Shown: piece by piece, positions 1 to 6,312 of the stretch
How positions within the stretch are numbered: the first letter of the stretch is position 1
How the letters are laid out: each line of letters opens with the position of its first letter
DNA from: Eubacterium sp. UBA3782
GTDB lineage: Bacteria > Bacillota > Clostridia > Lachnospirales > Lachnospiraceae
Assembly: GCA_002368795.1 (NCBI GenBank)
Contig: DFFG01000045.1
Location: forward strand, 219 to 17,750
DNA: 17,532 nucleotides
Direction: 5' to 3'
Notes under the pieces: generated by a model
What the model saw: only the letters and a program-made list of their open reading frames with translations
Told to the model about the DNA's origin: nothing
Databases searched by the model: none
Position numbers and translations under genes: made by a program

Positions 1-158
1 CCCGCCTCTATAGGCGGTGGGAATATCAAGTATGACTCAGTAGCGGGTGACAATCCCCGACTGAGTTGTAGCCTCCGGCGGATCGCAGACGCGCACAGTG
101 GGAGGTGCTTACGCACCGTGCGCGTCGCGGCAAGAACGCCGAGGCGTTCTTGAATGGA
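1..158 (+). repeat. Family A dispersed palindromic repeat, long form (left edge cut by window)
   Basis: Four hairpins are visible. H1 is CCGCCT (2-7) with AGGCGG (12-17). H2 is ACTCAGT (35-41) with ACTGAGT (60-66), with an inner CGGG/CCCG pair. H3 is GACGCGCAC (88-96) plus GGTGC (104-108) paired with GCACC plus GTGCGCGTC (113-126), a 14-bp stem with a 7-nt bulge on one side and a TTAC loop. H4 is AAGAACGCC (132-140) with GGCGTTCTT (143-151). H1 and H4, and the tail GAATGGA, also occur in the short copies at 5942 and 13571, where H1 and H4 are directly adjacent. This copy therefore carries about 114 extra bases (H2 and H3) between them. The start of the element lies outside the window. Repeat status is seen directly; mobility is inferred. 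Confidence 0.85.
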
Positions 159-176
159 TGGCGATCTGTACATTTC

Positions 177-200
177 TTGACAATATGGCCGATTTGTCAA
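177..200. promoter_or_regulatory. Inverted repeat, possible operator upstream of nagA
   Basis: Perfect 7-bp arms TTGACAA and TTGTCAA separated by 10 bases. The symmetry is typical of a dimeric regulator site. It lies about 100 bp upstream of the best nagA promoter candidate, so its role is uncertain. The first arm also resembles a -35 box, but no matching -10 box lies 16-18 bp away. Confidence 0.35.
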
Positions 201-274
201 CGAACATGTTGTATCACCACGCAGCTTTTCAGATCAGAATTTCTGGATTTTTTACTGACCCCGATATAGAGAAA

Positions 275-303
275 CTGTTTTTTCTGTTCATACCTACTAC
301 AAT
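275..303 (+). promoter_or_regulatory. Candidate nagA promoter
   Basis: TACAAT (298-303) matches the -10 consensus at five of six bases. The -35 position 17 bp upstream (CTGTTT) is weak. This would give a leader of about 140 nt containing the hairpin at 381-404. Confidence 0.35.
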
Positions 304-448
304 GTATTTATGATCTGGATACCCATCCGCCCGATAGTTTTGATGGGCTTCAGATCGTCTGCTTTTGAAGAACTTTTCTGCGGGCAGAAAGGTATGGCTG
401 CCCGGCATCTGACTGCATGAGGCGGATGTTCATTGGAGGAAAAAAGAG

Positions 449-1585
449 ATGCTGTTTGCGAATGCCATCGTATTTTTGCCGGAAGGCTATATCTATGGAG
501 GCTTTCGGGTAGAGAACGGGATCATTGCGGAGATTCTGCCAGGACTTTCGAAGGGCGATGTGGATCTGGAAGGGGCCAGGGTTCTGCCGGGTCTGGTCGA
601 TATCCATATCCATGGGGCTGCCGGTGCGGATTTTTCCGATGGCGACCCGGCAGGGCTTCAGTGTATGGCAGCATACCTTGCATCCTGTGGGGTCACCTCC
701 TTTTTGCCCACGTCGATGACGCTCTCCTATGAGAGGCTGGAGGCAGCTTTTCAGACTGCCGCTGAGCTTCATGACATGCGGCCGGATGTCTGCGCGCATG
801 TGGAAGGTATCCATATGGAGGGGCCGTTTCTTTCAGAAAAGAAAAAAGGCGCGCACAACGGCGCCTGGCTCAGAGACCCGGATTTCCCGGCGTTTCGCCG
901 CCTTTTTGACGGCTGTGACGGTCTGGTCCGTATCGTGGATGTGGCTCCGGAGCTGACGGGTGCGGAAGATTTTGTGCGGCAGGTAAATAGGGAAAAACTT
1001 TGCCGGGTGTCCGTGGCGCATACAGCCGCGGATTATGATCAGGCAGCCGCTGTTTTTGATGCGGGAGCGAGCCATCTGACGCATCTGTTCAACGCTATGC
1101 CGTCCATCCACCATCGGGAGCCGGGGGTGATCGGTGCCGCCTGTGAACGGGAAGATGTCACAGTAGAACTGATCTGTGATGGCATCCATGTGCATCCGGC
1201 CAGCGTGCGCATGGCCTTCCACATGTTCCCGGGCCGGATCTGCCTGATCTCTGATGCCCTGCGCTGCTGCGGAATGCCGGGCGGCGATTATGAGCTGGGC
1301 GGGCAGCAGGTCACACTGAAAGATCATATTGCCCGGCTATCTGACGGAACGATCGCAGGCTCCGCCACCAATCTGTTCGAGTGCATGTGCAATGCCGTCC
1401 GTTTTGGAATTCCAGAGGAGGAGGCCATCCAGGCAGCCACCCTCGTTCCGGCACAGGTGATCGGTGCTGCGGACAGGATCGGCTCGATCGAAGTGGGAAA
1501 AACGGCAGACTTTGTCGTGTGCGGCAGCAATCTGTCCCTCTGCCAGGTCTATATCGAAGGATCACCCATCGGAAAAAACAAGTAA
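449..1585 (+). CDS. nagA: N-acetylglucosamine-6-phosphate deacetylase
   Basis: The enzyme removes the acetyl group from GlcNAc-6-phosphate to give glucosamine-6-phosphate and acetate in the cytoplasm, the first committed step of amino-sugar catabolism and cell-wall recycling. The 378-residue length is normal for the amidohydrolase family. Visible motifs, in order: metal-site HxH (H53, H55) in DIHIHGAAG; E124 in HMEGPF, a metal ligand in NagA; H191 in VAHT and H212 in THLFNAM, further metal/substrate histidines; ICDGIHVHP around 242-250; and the catalytic Asp D269 in LISDA. The sequence after it (RCCGMPGG) is more Cys-rich than usual. The ATG is preceded by GGAGG at a good distance. No nagB is adjacent; the gene seems monocistronic, with a terminator at 1662-1691. 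Identification rests on the combined motif set. Confidence 0.95.
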   Translation: MLFANAIVFLPEGYIYGGFRVENGIIAEILPGLSKGDVDLEGARVLPGLVDIHIHGAAGADFSDGDPAGLQCMAAYLASCGVTSFLPTSMTLSYERLEAAFQTAAELHDMRPDVCAHVEGIHMEGPFLSEKKKGAHNGAWLRDPDFPAFRRLFDGCDGLVRIVDVAPELTGAEDFVRQVNREKLCRVSVAHTAADYDQAAAVFDAGASHLTHLFNAMPSIHHREPGVIGAACEREDVTVELICDGIHVHPASVRMAFHMFPGRICLISDALRCCGMPGGDYELGGQQVTLKDHIARLSDGTIAGSATNLFECMCNAVRFGIPEEEAIQAATLVPAQVIGAADRIGSIEVGKTADFVVCGSNLSLCQVYIEGSPIGKNK

Positions 1586-1948
1586 ATCAGCTCCGGCCGC
1601 TCTGCGCCGGCTGCCTTCAGTTGGCTGGCGGATTGCAGCAGCCTGGACAGGAAATAGAGCTGGGGACGGCAGAAGTGACCGCCCCCTTTTTACAATTCAT
1701 GTTGTATTTGTGCTGTTCACGAAATCACGATATTCTGCCCTTGACCATGCAGCGATCCGCATGGATCAGGATCCGGCAGCTGTGCCTGAAGGAATCGCGG
1801 ATGACGATACGCTTCGTGAATTCAACAAAATGCGCAGAGAGAAGGGAAAATCTAATATAAGGCCAGTAGTGGAAACTCCCGACTCCCGCGCAGCTCTCAC
1901 CGGCTGCCGAGATCAGGCTAACATGCCAAGAAAAGTATAGGGTGCTGC
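1586..1948. other. Intergenic region downstream of nagA, possible gene relic
   Basis: After the nagA terminator (1662-1691) an open plus-strand frame runs to a stop at 1938-1940. From ATG 1761 it would encode 59 residues beginning MDQDPAAVPEGIADDD. It has protein-like acidic and charged composition (for example TLREFNKMRREKGKSN), but no ribosome binding site precedes the ATG and no family was recognised. It may be a decayed gene fragment or chance. Confidence 0.3.
1662..1691 (+). terminator. Intrinsic terminator of nagA
   Basis: GGGGACGG (1662-1669) pairs with CCGCCCCC (1679-1686), with one A-C mismatch and a 9-nt loop, followed directly by TTTTT. It lies 77 bases after the nagA stop. Confidence 0.7.
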
Positions 1949-2032
1949 AAAAAAGCCCCGGAAGACATTAAAGCGAACAATCTGCAGGCCGCAAGGCCGA
2001 AGCCGTTCGCGTAATGCCTTCCGGGCTTTTTT
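1949..2032. terminator. Family B palindromic element acting as bidirectional terminator
   Basis: The outer arms AAAAAAGCCCCGGAAG (1949-1964) and CTTCCGGGCTTTTTT (2018-2032) form a stem with an A-tract on one side and a T-tract on the other, so it can terminate on both strands between convergent nagA and the PucR gene. Inside are CATTA..GCGAAC (1966-1978) with GTTCGC..TAATG (2005-2016), and at the tip GGCC-GCAA-GGCC (1987-1998), a GNRA-type loop. The reverse complement of the whole unit closely matches the tandem units at 11994-12263, so it is a dispersed repeat as well as a terminator. Confidence 0.85.
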
Positions 2033-2045
2033 GTTTGTATTTCAC

Positions 2046-2115
2046 GTAATATTTAAAGCAAACAATCTGCAGGCCCGCCAGAGCTTGAGTTCATGTAATG
2101 TTTTCCGGCGGCCTG
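2046..2115. repeat. Degenerate second family B copy
   Basis: The stretch ATTTAAAGCAAAC-AATCTGCAGGC and the later TAATG-TTTTCCGG repeat the layout of the neighbouring unit at 1949-2032, but the outer arms have decayed. A different hairpin is available here: CAGGCCCGCC (2070-2079) with GGCGGCCTG (2107-2115), one base bulged. It abuts the 3' end of the PucR-family gene (stop at 2123-2125). Confidence 0.6.
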
Positions 2116-2122
2116 TACTTTT

Positions 2123-3679
2123 TTATATGTGCGGCAGCCCTTCTGCCATGTAGAACCCGAGCTGCAGTATAAATCGGGTTCTTCCATCCTCCAGGTCCAG
2201 GCCGGTGACGGAGCGGATGCGCCCGATCCGGTCCTGCAGGGAGGTCCGGTGGATGTACAGCCGTTTGGCTGCGTGGGTTACGTTGAAGTTTTCTATGAGC
2301 AGCACACGGAGCGTTTCTGTCAGGGAGGTTCCGTGTTCCTTGTCCCAGGCCTGGAGGGCCCTGATCTGGGGAGGGGTGAGGAGATCTCCGGGGATCTCGG
2401 ATACGGCGCGCTCCGCCAGATAATCCGGCAGATAATCGCTGAAGAGGAAATACCAGAACATGGGATCGCGTTTTTCTCCCAGACGGATCGCCGCTCTTGC
2501 CTGGAGCAAGGCGCCGCGGATCTGTCGGAAGGTCGATGTTTCATTGGAGATGCCGGCGCGGTAGAGGTTTTCGGCCAGAAAGGGTGCCAGCTTTTGGCGG
2601 ACCGCATCAAAGGCTCCACCGGATCTGGACGTATTCTGCACCAGGAGGATCGTCTGTCCGTCCACGGCTCCGCAGGATGAGGGAATCAGGACTTCCAGCC
2701 GGCGAAGAATATAATCGGAGATGCCCGGATCCCGGTCTGGGTACAGCGACCGGAAAATGTAGAATCGCACAGGATCCTCGATGCTCCATCCCAGAAGGGA
2801 AATGGCTTTGGCGGCTTCGCCTTCCTTTATGGAGTCTGTGTGGGCAAGGCGAATCAGCATACGCCGCAGGACGTTCCGCTCGGAAGAGGGGAGAGAAAAG
2901 GTGGGCAGATGCCGGGTGATCTGTTCGATCTTTCCAGCGAGAACCTCCAGCATAAACCGTTCTGTCTGGCTATAGATGCCGCTGCCGTTGACAAACAGCA
3001 GCCGGTTGTAGTAGGAATCCTCCCCCAGACGGAACAGGTTGCGGTAGAGAGACTGCGGCGCCTGTCCCGTCTGTTCCGTCATCTGATTTTCATAGAGCTG
3101 CACGCCGCGGACGGATCGGATGCTGGACAGCTGGGGATCTTCGGCAAGCTGGGCGATGATTTTGTCATCGAGTCTTGGAGCCGTCCAGAATTGACGGATG
3201 CCGATCCGCCGCAGATCCACCTTTGTCCAGGCCGGCATATGGTAGGATTCATCGACCAGGGTGAAGAAGCCCTTCATTTCCAGAGAACTGAGATCGATCA
3301 TTTCCTGTACGCCGGTCAGATCCGGGCTGCATTCGTTCAGTCTGTCCTCCCAGGCATTCATTCGATCAAAAAAAGCAGAAAGACAGGTCATGATCTGATC
3401 TGCCGAAACCGGGGATGAGGGGACCAGTACGGCTGCGCGGGTCTCCCGGAGCAGAACATCGGCCTGCGATGGGTTTGTGCACACGGCCAGAGTTCTGGCC
3501 AGATGAGATAGATTTTGCGGATCGCTTTCTGCCGGAAGAATAATGACATGTCCCGATGAAAGGACAGACCCGTCATTCTGACGGGGAAAGGCATAAGAAA
3601 TATCCGGTTTCTCCTCTGTCAGATGCCATTCTCCCAGCTTGACAAGCGCTTCTCTAATCACTTCTGCCGGCAGCTTCAT
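2123..3679 (-). CDS. PucR-family transcriptional regulator
   Basis: A 518-residue probable DNA-binding activator. The C-terminal part, roughly residues 455-510, carries the PucR-type helix-turn-helix: LRVLLIENFNVTHAAKRLYI, then HRTSLQDRIGRI and the ending TGLDLEDGRTRF. This is the conserved CdaR/PucR pattern (N-V-T-AA--L-IHR-TL--R). The long N-terminal and central region is a divergent sensor domain with no recognisable ligand motif. The start is placed at MKLPAEV because AAGGAGA precedes this ATG by a few bases; a longer reading adds 18 residues and lacks a good site. In this family the effectors range from purine catabolism to sugar acids and amino acids, so the target cannot be named. It converges on nagA and is divergent from the methyltransferase-like gene at 3965, which is a plausible target by position only. 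Confidence 0.85.
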   Translation of the reverse strand: MKLPAEVIREALVKLGEWHLTEEKPDISYAFPRQNDGSVLSSGHVIILPAESDPQNLSHLARTLAVCTNPSQADVLLRETRAAVLVPSSPVSADQIMTCLSAFFDRMNAWEDRLNECSPDLTGVQEMIDLSSLEMKGFFTLVDESYHMPAWTKVDLRRIGIRQFWTAPRLDDKIIAQLAEDPQLSSIRSVRGVQLYENQMTEQTGQAPQSLYRNLFRLGEDSYYNRLLFVNGSGIYSQTERFMLEVLAGKIEQITRHLPTFSLPSSERNVLRRMLIRLAHTDSIKEGEAAKAISLLGWSIEDPVRFYIFRSLYPDRDPGISDYILRRLEVLIPSSCGAVDGQTILLVQNTSRSGGAFDAVRQKLAPFLAENLYRAGISNETSTFRQIRGALLQARAAIRLGEKRDPMFWYFLFSDYLPDYLAERAVSEIPGDLLTPPQIRALQAWDKEHGTSLTETLRVLLIENFNVTHAAKRLYIHRTSLQDRIGRIRSVTGLDLEDGRTRFILQLGFYMAEGLPHI

Positions 3680-3964
3680 ATGTCTTTCTCCTTCCTGTTC
3701 CGGAATAATCAGCTGCAGAGCGTTGTGTATCAAGGCATTGCTCTGCTCATCTTTAGTATATGCCGCCTTTGCCTCTCAAAGAAACGGCCTTCCAGCATAA
3801 AAAGAGCCGCAGAAAGAAGCACGATCTTGTGCACCCTGCAAAGTGCAGGGTATGCCCTGCGGAATTCCTCAGCCCTACGGGTTGCCGGCGGACAGGCATG
3901 TGCTCTATAGTTTTGTTATACGGAAAAACTGTGCGGAAATCTCAAAAAGGAGGAAAAAGGTATC
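3680..3964. promoter_or_regulatory. Divergent promoter region, PucR gene / methyltransferase-like gene
   Basis: On the minus strand TATACT (3755-3760) with TTCTTT 17 bp upstream (3778-3783) is a weak candidate promoter for the regulator. On the plus strand TTGCCG (3882-3887), an 18-bp spacer and TATAGT (3906-3911) is a candidate promoter for the gene at 3965. A hairpin CCCTGCA-AAG-TGCAGGG (3834-3850) lies between them; it has no T-tract and could be an operator or part of a leader. AAGGAGGAAAAAGG precedes the start at 3965. Confidence 0.4.
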
Positions 3965-4954
3965 ATGATGAATAGAAAAGATAATCTGATGGCGATCTAC
4001 CATCATCAGAGTCACGACCACATCGCGAGCTTTATGGACTATGGCATGGTCGGCGGCGATGCAGAGGAATTTGAAAACGGACCAGCTGGCGGAGCTGGAG
4101 GACTGGACTGGTTTGGCATGGAATGGGCCAGAACGGCTTCTGGCGGCGGCGGCGGAACACCGGCACCCGGCAAGATCGTTTTGCCGGATATCACCGAGTG
4201 GAAAAAGTACGTCCATTTCCCGGATGTCTCCAAATATGACTGGAAAGGCCAGGCGGACGCCCAGCTGGCCACAATTGACCGGAACAACCAGGTCGTGGAT
4301 TACGGCTGCTGGAACGGACCGTTCCTGCGTCTGGTGGACCTGATGAGCATGGTCGAGGGTCTGATGGCACTGTGCGAAGAGCCGGAGGCCTGCGAGGAGC
4401 TGCTTACGGCGATCACTGACTACCGCATCGGCACGCTGGAATACATCAAGAAATATTTTGATCCCGATGTCGTCACGATCTATGATGACTTCGCCCACGA
4501 GAAGGGTCTGTTTATCTCGCCCGCAACCTACAACGAGCTGATCGCTCCGCAGCACAAGCGCTGGGCTGACGCCGTGCGCTCCTACGGAATGATCCCGGAT
4601 ATGCATGTATGCGGCAAGCCGGAGGCGGTGGTTCCAGGCTTCATCGACGAGGGATTTGAGGCATGGCAGATCGTCCAGCCCGAGAACGACATCGTCCGTC
4701 TGCAGCAGGAGGTCGGCGACAAGATCGCCTTCATCGGCTGCTTTGACCTGCAGGCAAAATGGATCCAGCCCGGCACTACGCCCACCGAAGAAGAGCTGCG
4801 GGCGAAGGTACGCGAGGCTGTGGACAAGTATGGCCCGGGCGGAAACGTCGGCATCATGGGCATGATCATGAATCCGGCGGTGGATATGTTCTCATCCATG
4901 ATGATCATGAACGATGAGCTGATGAAGTACGGCACAGGCTACTACTGCCATTAA
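3965..4954 (+). CDS. UroD/MtaA-superfamily corrinoid methyltransferase-like protein
   Basis: A 329-residue protein of the uroporphyrinogen decarboxylase-like superfamily, in the branch containing methylcobamide:CoM methyltransferases and O-demethylase MT components rather than haem HemE. Visible: the family N-terminal segment DWFGMEW (48-54), then ITEWKKYVHFPDVSKYDW (76-93); TIYDDFAHEKGLFISPATY (171-189), the conserved D-D-x-x region; and MHVCGK with H214 and C216, matching the H-x-C zinc-ligand pair of MtaA/MtbA. C259 (GCFD) is another Cys, at a spacing not obviously equal to the third ligand. A very strong ribosome binding site precedes tandem ATGs; the second (3968) is equally possible. 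No corrinoid protein, RamA-type activator or second methyltransferase is adjacent. Superfamily is secure; substrate is unknown. Confidence 0.8.
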   Translation: MMNRKDNLMAIYHHQSHDHIASFMDYGMVGGDAEEFENGPAGGAGGLDWFGMEWARTASGGGGGTPAPGKIVLPDITEWKKYVHFPDVSKYDWKGQADAQLATIDRNNQVVDYGCWNGPFLRLVDLMSMVEGLMALCEEPEACEELLTAITDYRIGTLEYIKKYFDPDVVTIYDDFAHEKGLFISPATYNELIAPQHKRWADAVRSYGMIPDMHVCGKPEAVVPGFIDEGFEAWQIVQPENDIVRLQQEVGDKIAFIGCFDLQAKWIQPGTTPTEEELRAKVREAVDKYGPGGNVGIMGMIMNPAVDMFSSMMIMNDELMKYGTGYYCH

Positions 4955-5045
4955 GGAAGCGTTCCTGAAGCACAGGACGGGCAGATTCAGGGAAAGCGAA
5001 AAATGGGAAAAGAAACAGGACCGCTGAAAACTGTCCCGGATGAAA

Positions 5046-5068
5046 GACACACGCTGTGTCTGTGCTTT
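5046..5068 (+). terminator. Probable terminator of the methyltransferase-like gene
   Basis: Stem GACACA/TGTGTC with a CGC loop (5046-5060), then TGTGCTTTT. The stem is short and the T-tract interrupted. The larger hairpin at 5100-5165 with a TTTT tail may be the real or a backup terminator. Confidence 0.45.
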
Positions 5069-5099
5069 TGCAAAGAAAAAAATAATAGATAACGCATAG

Positions 5100-5165
5100 C
5101 AGACAGCTGGCGGCAGGCTGCGTCCCATAACAGACGGACGGTCCTGCACCGCGGCTGTCTGTTTT
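5100..5165 (+). terminator. Second terminator-like hairpin
   Basis: CAGACAGC (5100-5107) pairs exactly with GCTGTCTG (5154-5161). The T run starts at 5160-5165. The 46-nt interior holds a smaller GGAC/GTCC pairing. Confidence 0.4.
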
Positions 5166-5208
5166 GCGTTCGGATGCAAACCGTTTGCGCTCGATGCGGT
5201 TTCTTTTA

Positions 5209-5238
5209 TTGATATTTTTACACGGCATGTGGTAATCT
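5209..5238 (+). promoter_or_regulatory. Candidate sigma-A promoter for the Pr6Pr-family gene
   Basis: TTGATA (5209-5214), an 18-bp spacer, and TAATCT (5233-5238) preceded by TGG, which gives an extended -10. The transcript would carry the strong hairpin TCCGGCC/GGCCGGA (5249-5265) close to its 5' end. Confidence 0.5.
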
Positions 5239-5317
5239 CTGCATAAGCTCCGGCCTGTGGCCGGATGATGAGGATTTTAGCAGATATAGCATTTCATATA
5301 TTGTCAGGACGGCAGCG

Positions 5318-5941
5318 ATGCGAGCTTCATTTTTAAAATATGGCGTCCTGATCTCCACGGCCTATGCGATGGTCTGCATGTGGCACTGGAAGATCGGCTT
5401 TACCTTCTTTACTCAGCTTTCCAATATTTTTGCAGCGGGCGTTGTGCTTGCGCAGCTGCTGACAGGCAGCAAAAAACTGATCCCTGTCAAGTTTATGGCA
5501 GTGGTGTCCGTCATTGTCACGGCGCTGGTCTTTCTGACGCTGGTGGCGCCGCTCATGCCGGGCGGGATCATAGGGGCGTATGCCCAGGACCACTGTGCAA
5601 GTCTGTGCCTGCATGTGATCACACCGCTGCTCACCACGGCGGATTTTCTGATCAATGAAAGAAATTACGACTGGAAGCGGGGCCACATCCTGCTGGGGAT
5701 CGTGCCGCCGGTCATCTACTTTGTTTTCATATTGGTGCTGGGGGCAATTGGTGTGCGCTGGTTTGGCAATATGACCGCGCCTTATCCGTTCCTGAACTAT
5801 GCGGCTCCGGCGGGGTGGTTCGGGTTCCGGCCGGATACCATCGGCCCGACCTCCCTGGGGATCGGCGTCGGGTACATGATGCCGGTCATTCTTGGATTGT
5901 TTGTGCTGCTTTCCTGGCTCCTGATCCGGAGAAGACAGTGA
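5318..5941 (+). CDS. Pr6Pr-family integral membrane protein
   Basis: A 207-residue protein with about six predicted membrane segments (roughly residues 6-24, 30-48, 57-79, 93-112, 124-146, 180-203) and a basic C-terminal end RRRQ. Family-like signatures: FTQLSN (31-36) in the second segment, HVITPLL (99-105) in the fourth, and YPFLNY (156-161) before the last. This matches the Pr6Pr group, related to FAR-17a/AIG1-type proteins. The biochemical role in bacteria is not established; some eukaryotic relatives are serine-type hydrolases, but no claim is made here. The ribosome binding site is weak (AGGAC, about 10 nt before the ATG); an in-frame TTG at 5300 is an alternative start. The TGA stop is followed at the very next base by a family A repeat. 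Confidence 0.75.
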   Translation: MRASFLKYGVLISTAYAMVCMWHWKIGFTFFTQLSNIFAAGVVLAQLLTGSKKLIPVKFMAVVSVIVTALVFLTLVAPLMPGGIIGAYAQDHCASLCLHVITPLLTTADFLINERNYDWKRGHILLGIVPPVIYFVFILVLGAIGVRWFGNMTAPYPFLNYAAPAGWFGFRPDTIGPTSLGIGVGYMMPVILGLFVLLSWLLIRRRQ

Positions 5942-6006
5942 ACAACTCATTCAAGGTGTCCCCCGCCTCTATAGGCGGTAAGAACGCCGAGGCGTTCTTG
6001 AATGGA
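5942..6006 (+). repeat. Family A dispersed repeat, short form
   Basis: Begins ACAACTCATTCAAGGTGTCC at the base after the stop codon of the upstream gene. Contains H1 CCGCCT (5963-5968)/AGGCGG (5973-5978) and H4 AAGAACGCC (5980-5988)/GGCGTTCTT (5991-5999), and ends GAATGGA. Nearly identical to the copy at 13571; it lacks the H2-H3 insert of the copy at 1-158. Confidence 0.9.
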
Positions 6007-6085
6007 ACCTGGAGGGTAAATGAAAATCGTTCCGGATCCATCCGGAGCAGTACAGAAATCAGAAAAAACAGCCAGCAATAAAAAC

Positions 6086-6157
6086 AGAAATAAATGCAGA
6101 AATAGATGTAGAAATAAATGCTGAAATAAAAGCTGAGATAAAAGTAGAAATAATACG
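6086..6157 (+). repeat. 12-bp tandem repeat, six units
   Basis: Six consecutive 12-bp units starting at 6086, 6098, 6110, 6122, 6134 and 6146, with consensus AGAAATAAATGC. Units 1 and 3 are identical; the others differ at a few positions. It lies between two copies of an AAAACAGCCAG arm (6063-6075 and 6163-6173) that can both pair with the same terminator arm. Not coding on either strand as far as can be judged. Confidence 0.85.
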
Positions 6158-6162
6158 GAAAC

Positions 6163-6221
6163 AAAACAGCCAGAGGCAGATGTGACCTGGGTCATCATCT
6201 GATTCTCTGGCTGTTTTTTTT
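6163..6221. terminator. Strong bidirectional terminator between convergent genes
   Basis: AAAACAGCCAGAG (6163-6175) pairs with CTCTGGCTGTTTT (6205-6217). The inner CAGATG-GACC pairs with GGTC-CATCTG (6177-6200). An eight-base T run follows on the plus strand and an A-rich arm precedes it. It separates the Pr6Pr gene (+) from the binding-protein gene (-). Confidence 0.85.
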
Positions 6222-6230
6222 GTTTACACG

Positions 6231-6263
6231 GCGGGCGGAGAACCATCTGCGGTTTCCGCCCGC
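6231..6263. other. Perfect GC-rich hairpin at the 3' side of the binding-protein gene
   Basis: GCGGGCGGA (6231-6239) and AACC (6241-6244) pair with GGTT and TCCGCCCGC (6251-6263), with a 6-nt loop. No T-tract directly follows on either strand, so it may protect the 3' end of the mRNA or act together with the terminator at 6163-6221. Confidence 0.6.
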
Positions 6264-6312
6264 GCACAAGGAAGGATGCCTTGCGACACTCTCATTTTTT
6301 AAATTTGGGAGA

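Larger units (their letters stand above)
159..448. other. Intergenic leader region upstream of nagA
   Basis: No convincing gene. It holds an inverted repeat TTGACAA-N10-TTGTCAA (177-200), a possible promoter near 275-303, a leader hairpin CGGGCAG (381-387) with CTGCCCG (398-404), and the nagA ribosome binding site GGAGG at about 435-440. No riboswitch class was recognised. Confidence 0.5.
4955..5317. other. Intergenic region with terminator-like hairpins and the 5318 promoter
   Basis: No gene seen. Hairpins: GACACA-CGC-TGTGTC (5046-5060), followed by a T-rich stretch and a plausible terminator for the upstream gene; CAGACAGC (5100-5107) with GCTGTCTG (5154-5161) followed by TTTT, a second candidate; the palindrome GCAAACCGTTTGC near 5175; and TCCGGCC-TGT-GGCCGGA (5249-5265) in the leader of the next gene. 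Confidence 0.5.

Noticed and set aside
98..313. 71-codon plus-strand frame beginning in the family A long repeat
   Set aside because: Made of repeat sequence followed by the AT-rich nagA leader; no ribosome binding site and no protein-like pattern.
1761..1940. 59-residue plus-strand ORF after nagA
   Set aside because: Protein-like composition but no ribosome binding site and no recognised family; kept only as a possible relic in the intergenic entry.
3905..4606. 233-codon minus-strand frame
   Set aside because: Antisense to the methyltransferase-like gene; its start lies in the middle of that gene and no ribosome binding site is seen.
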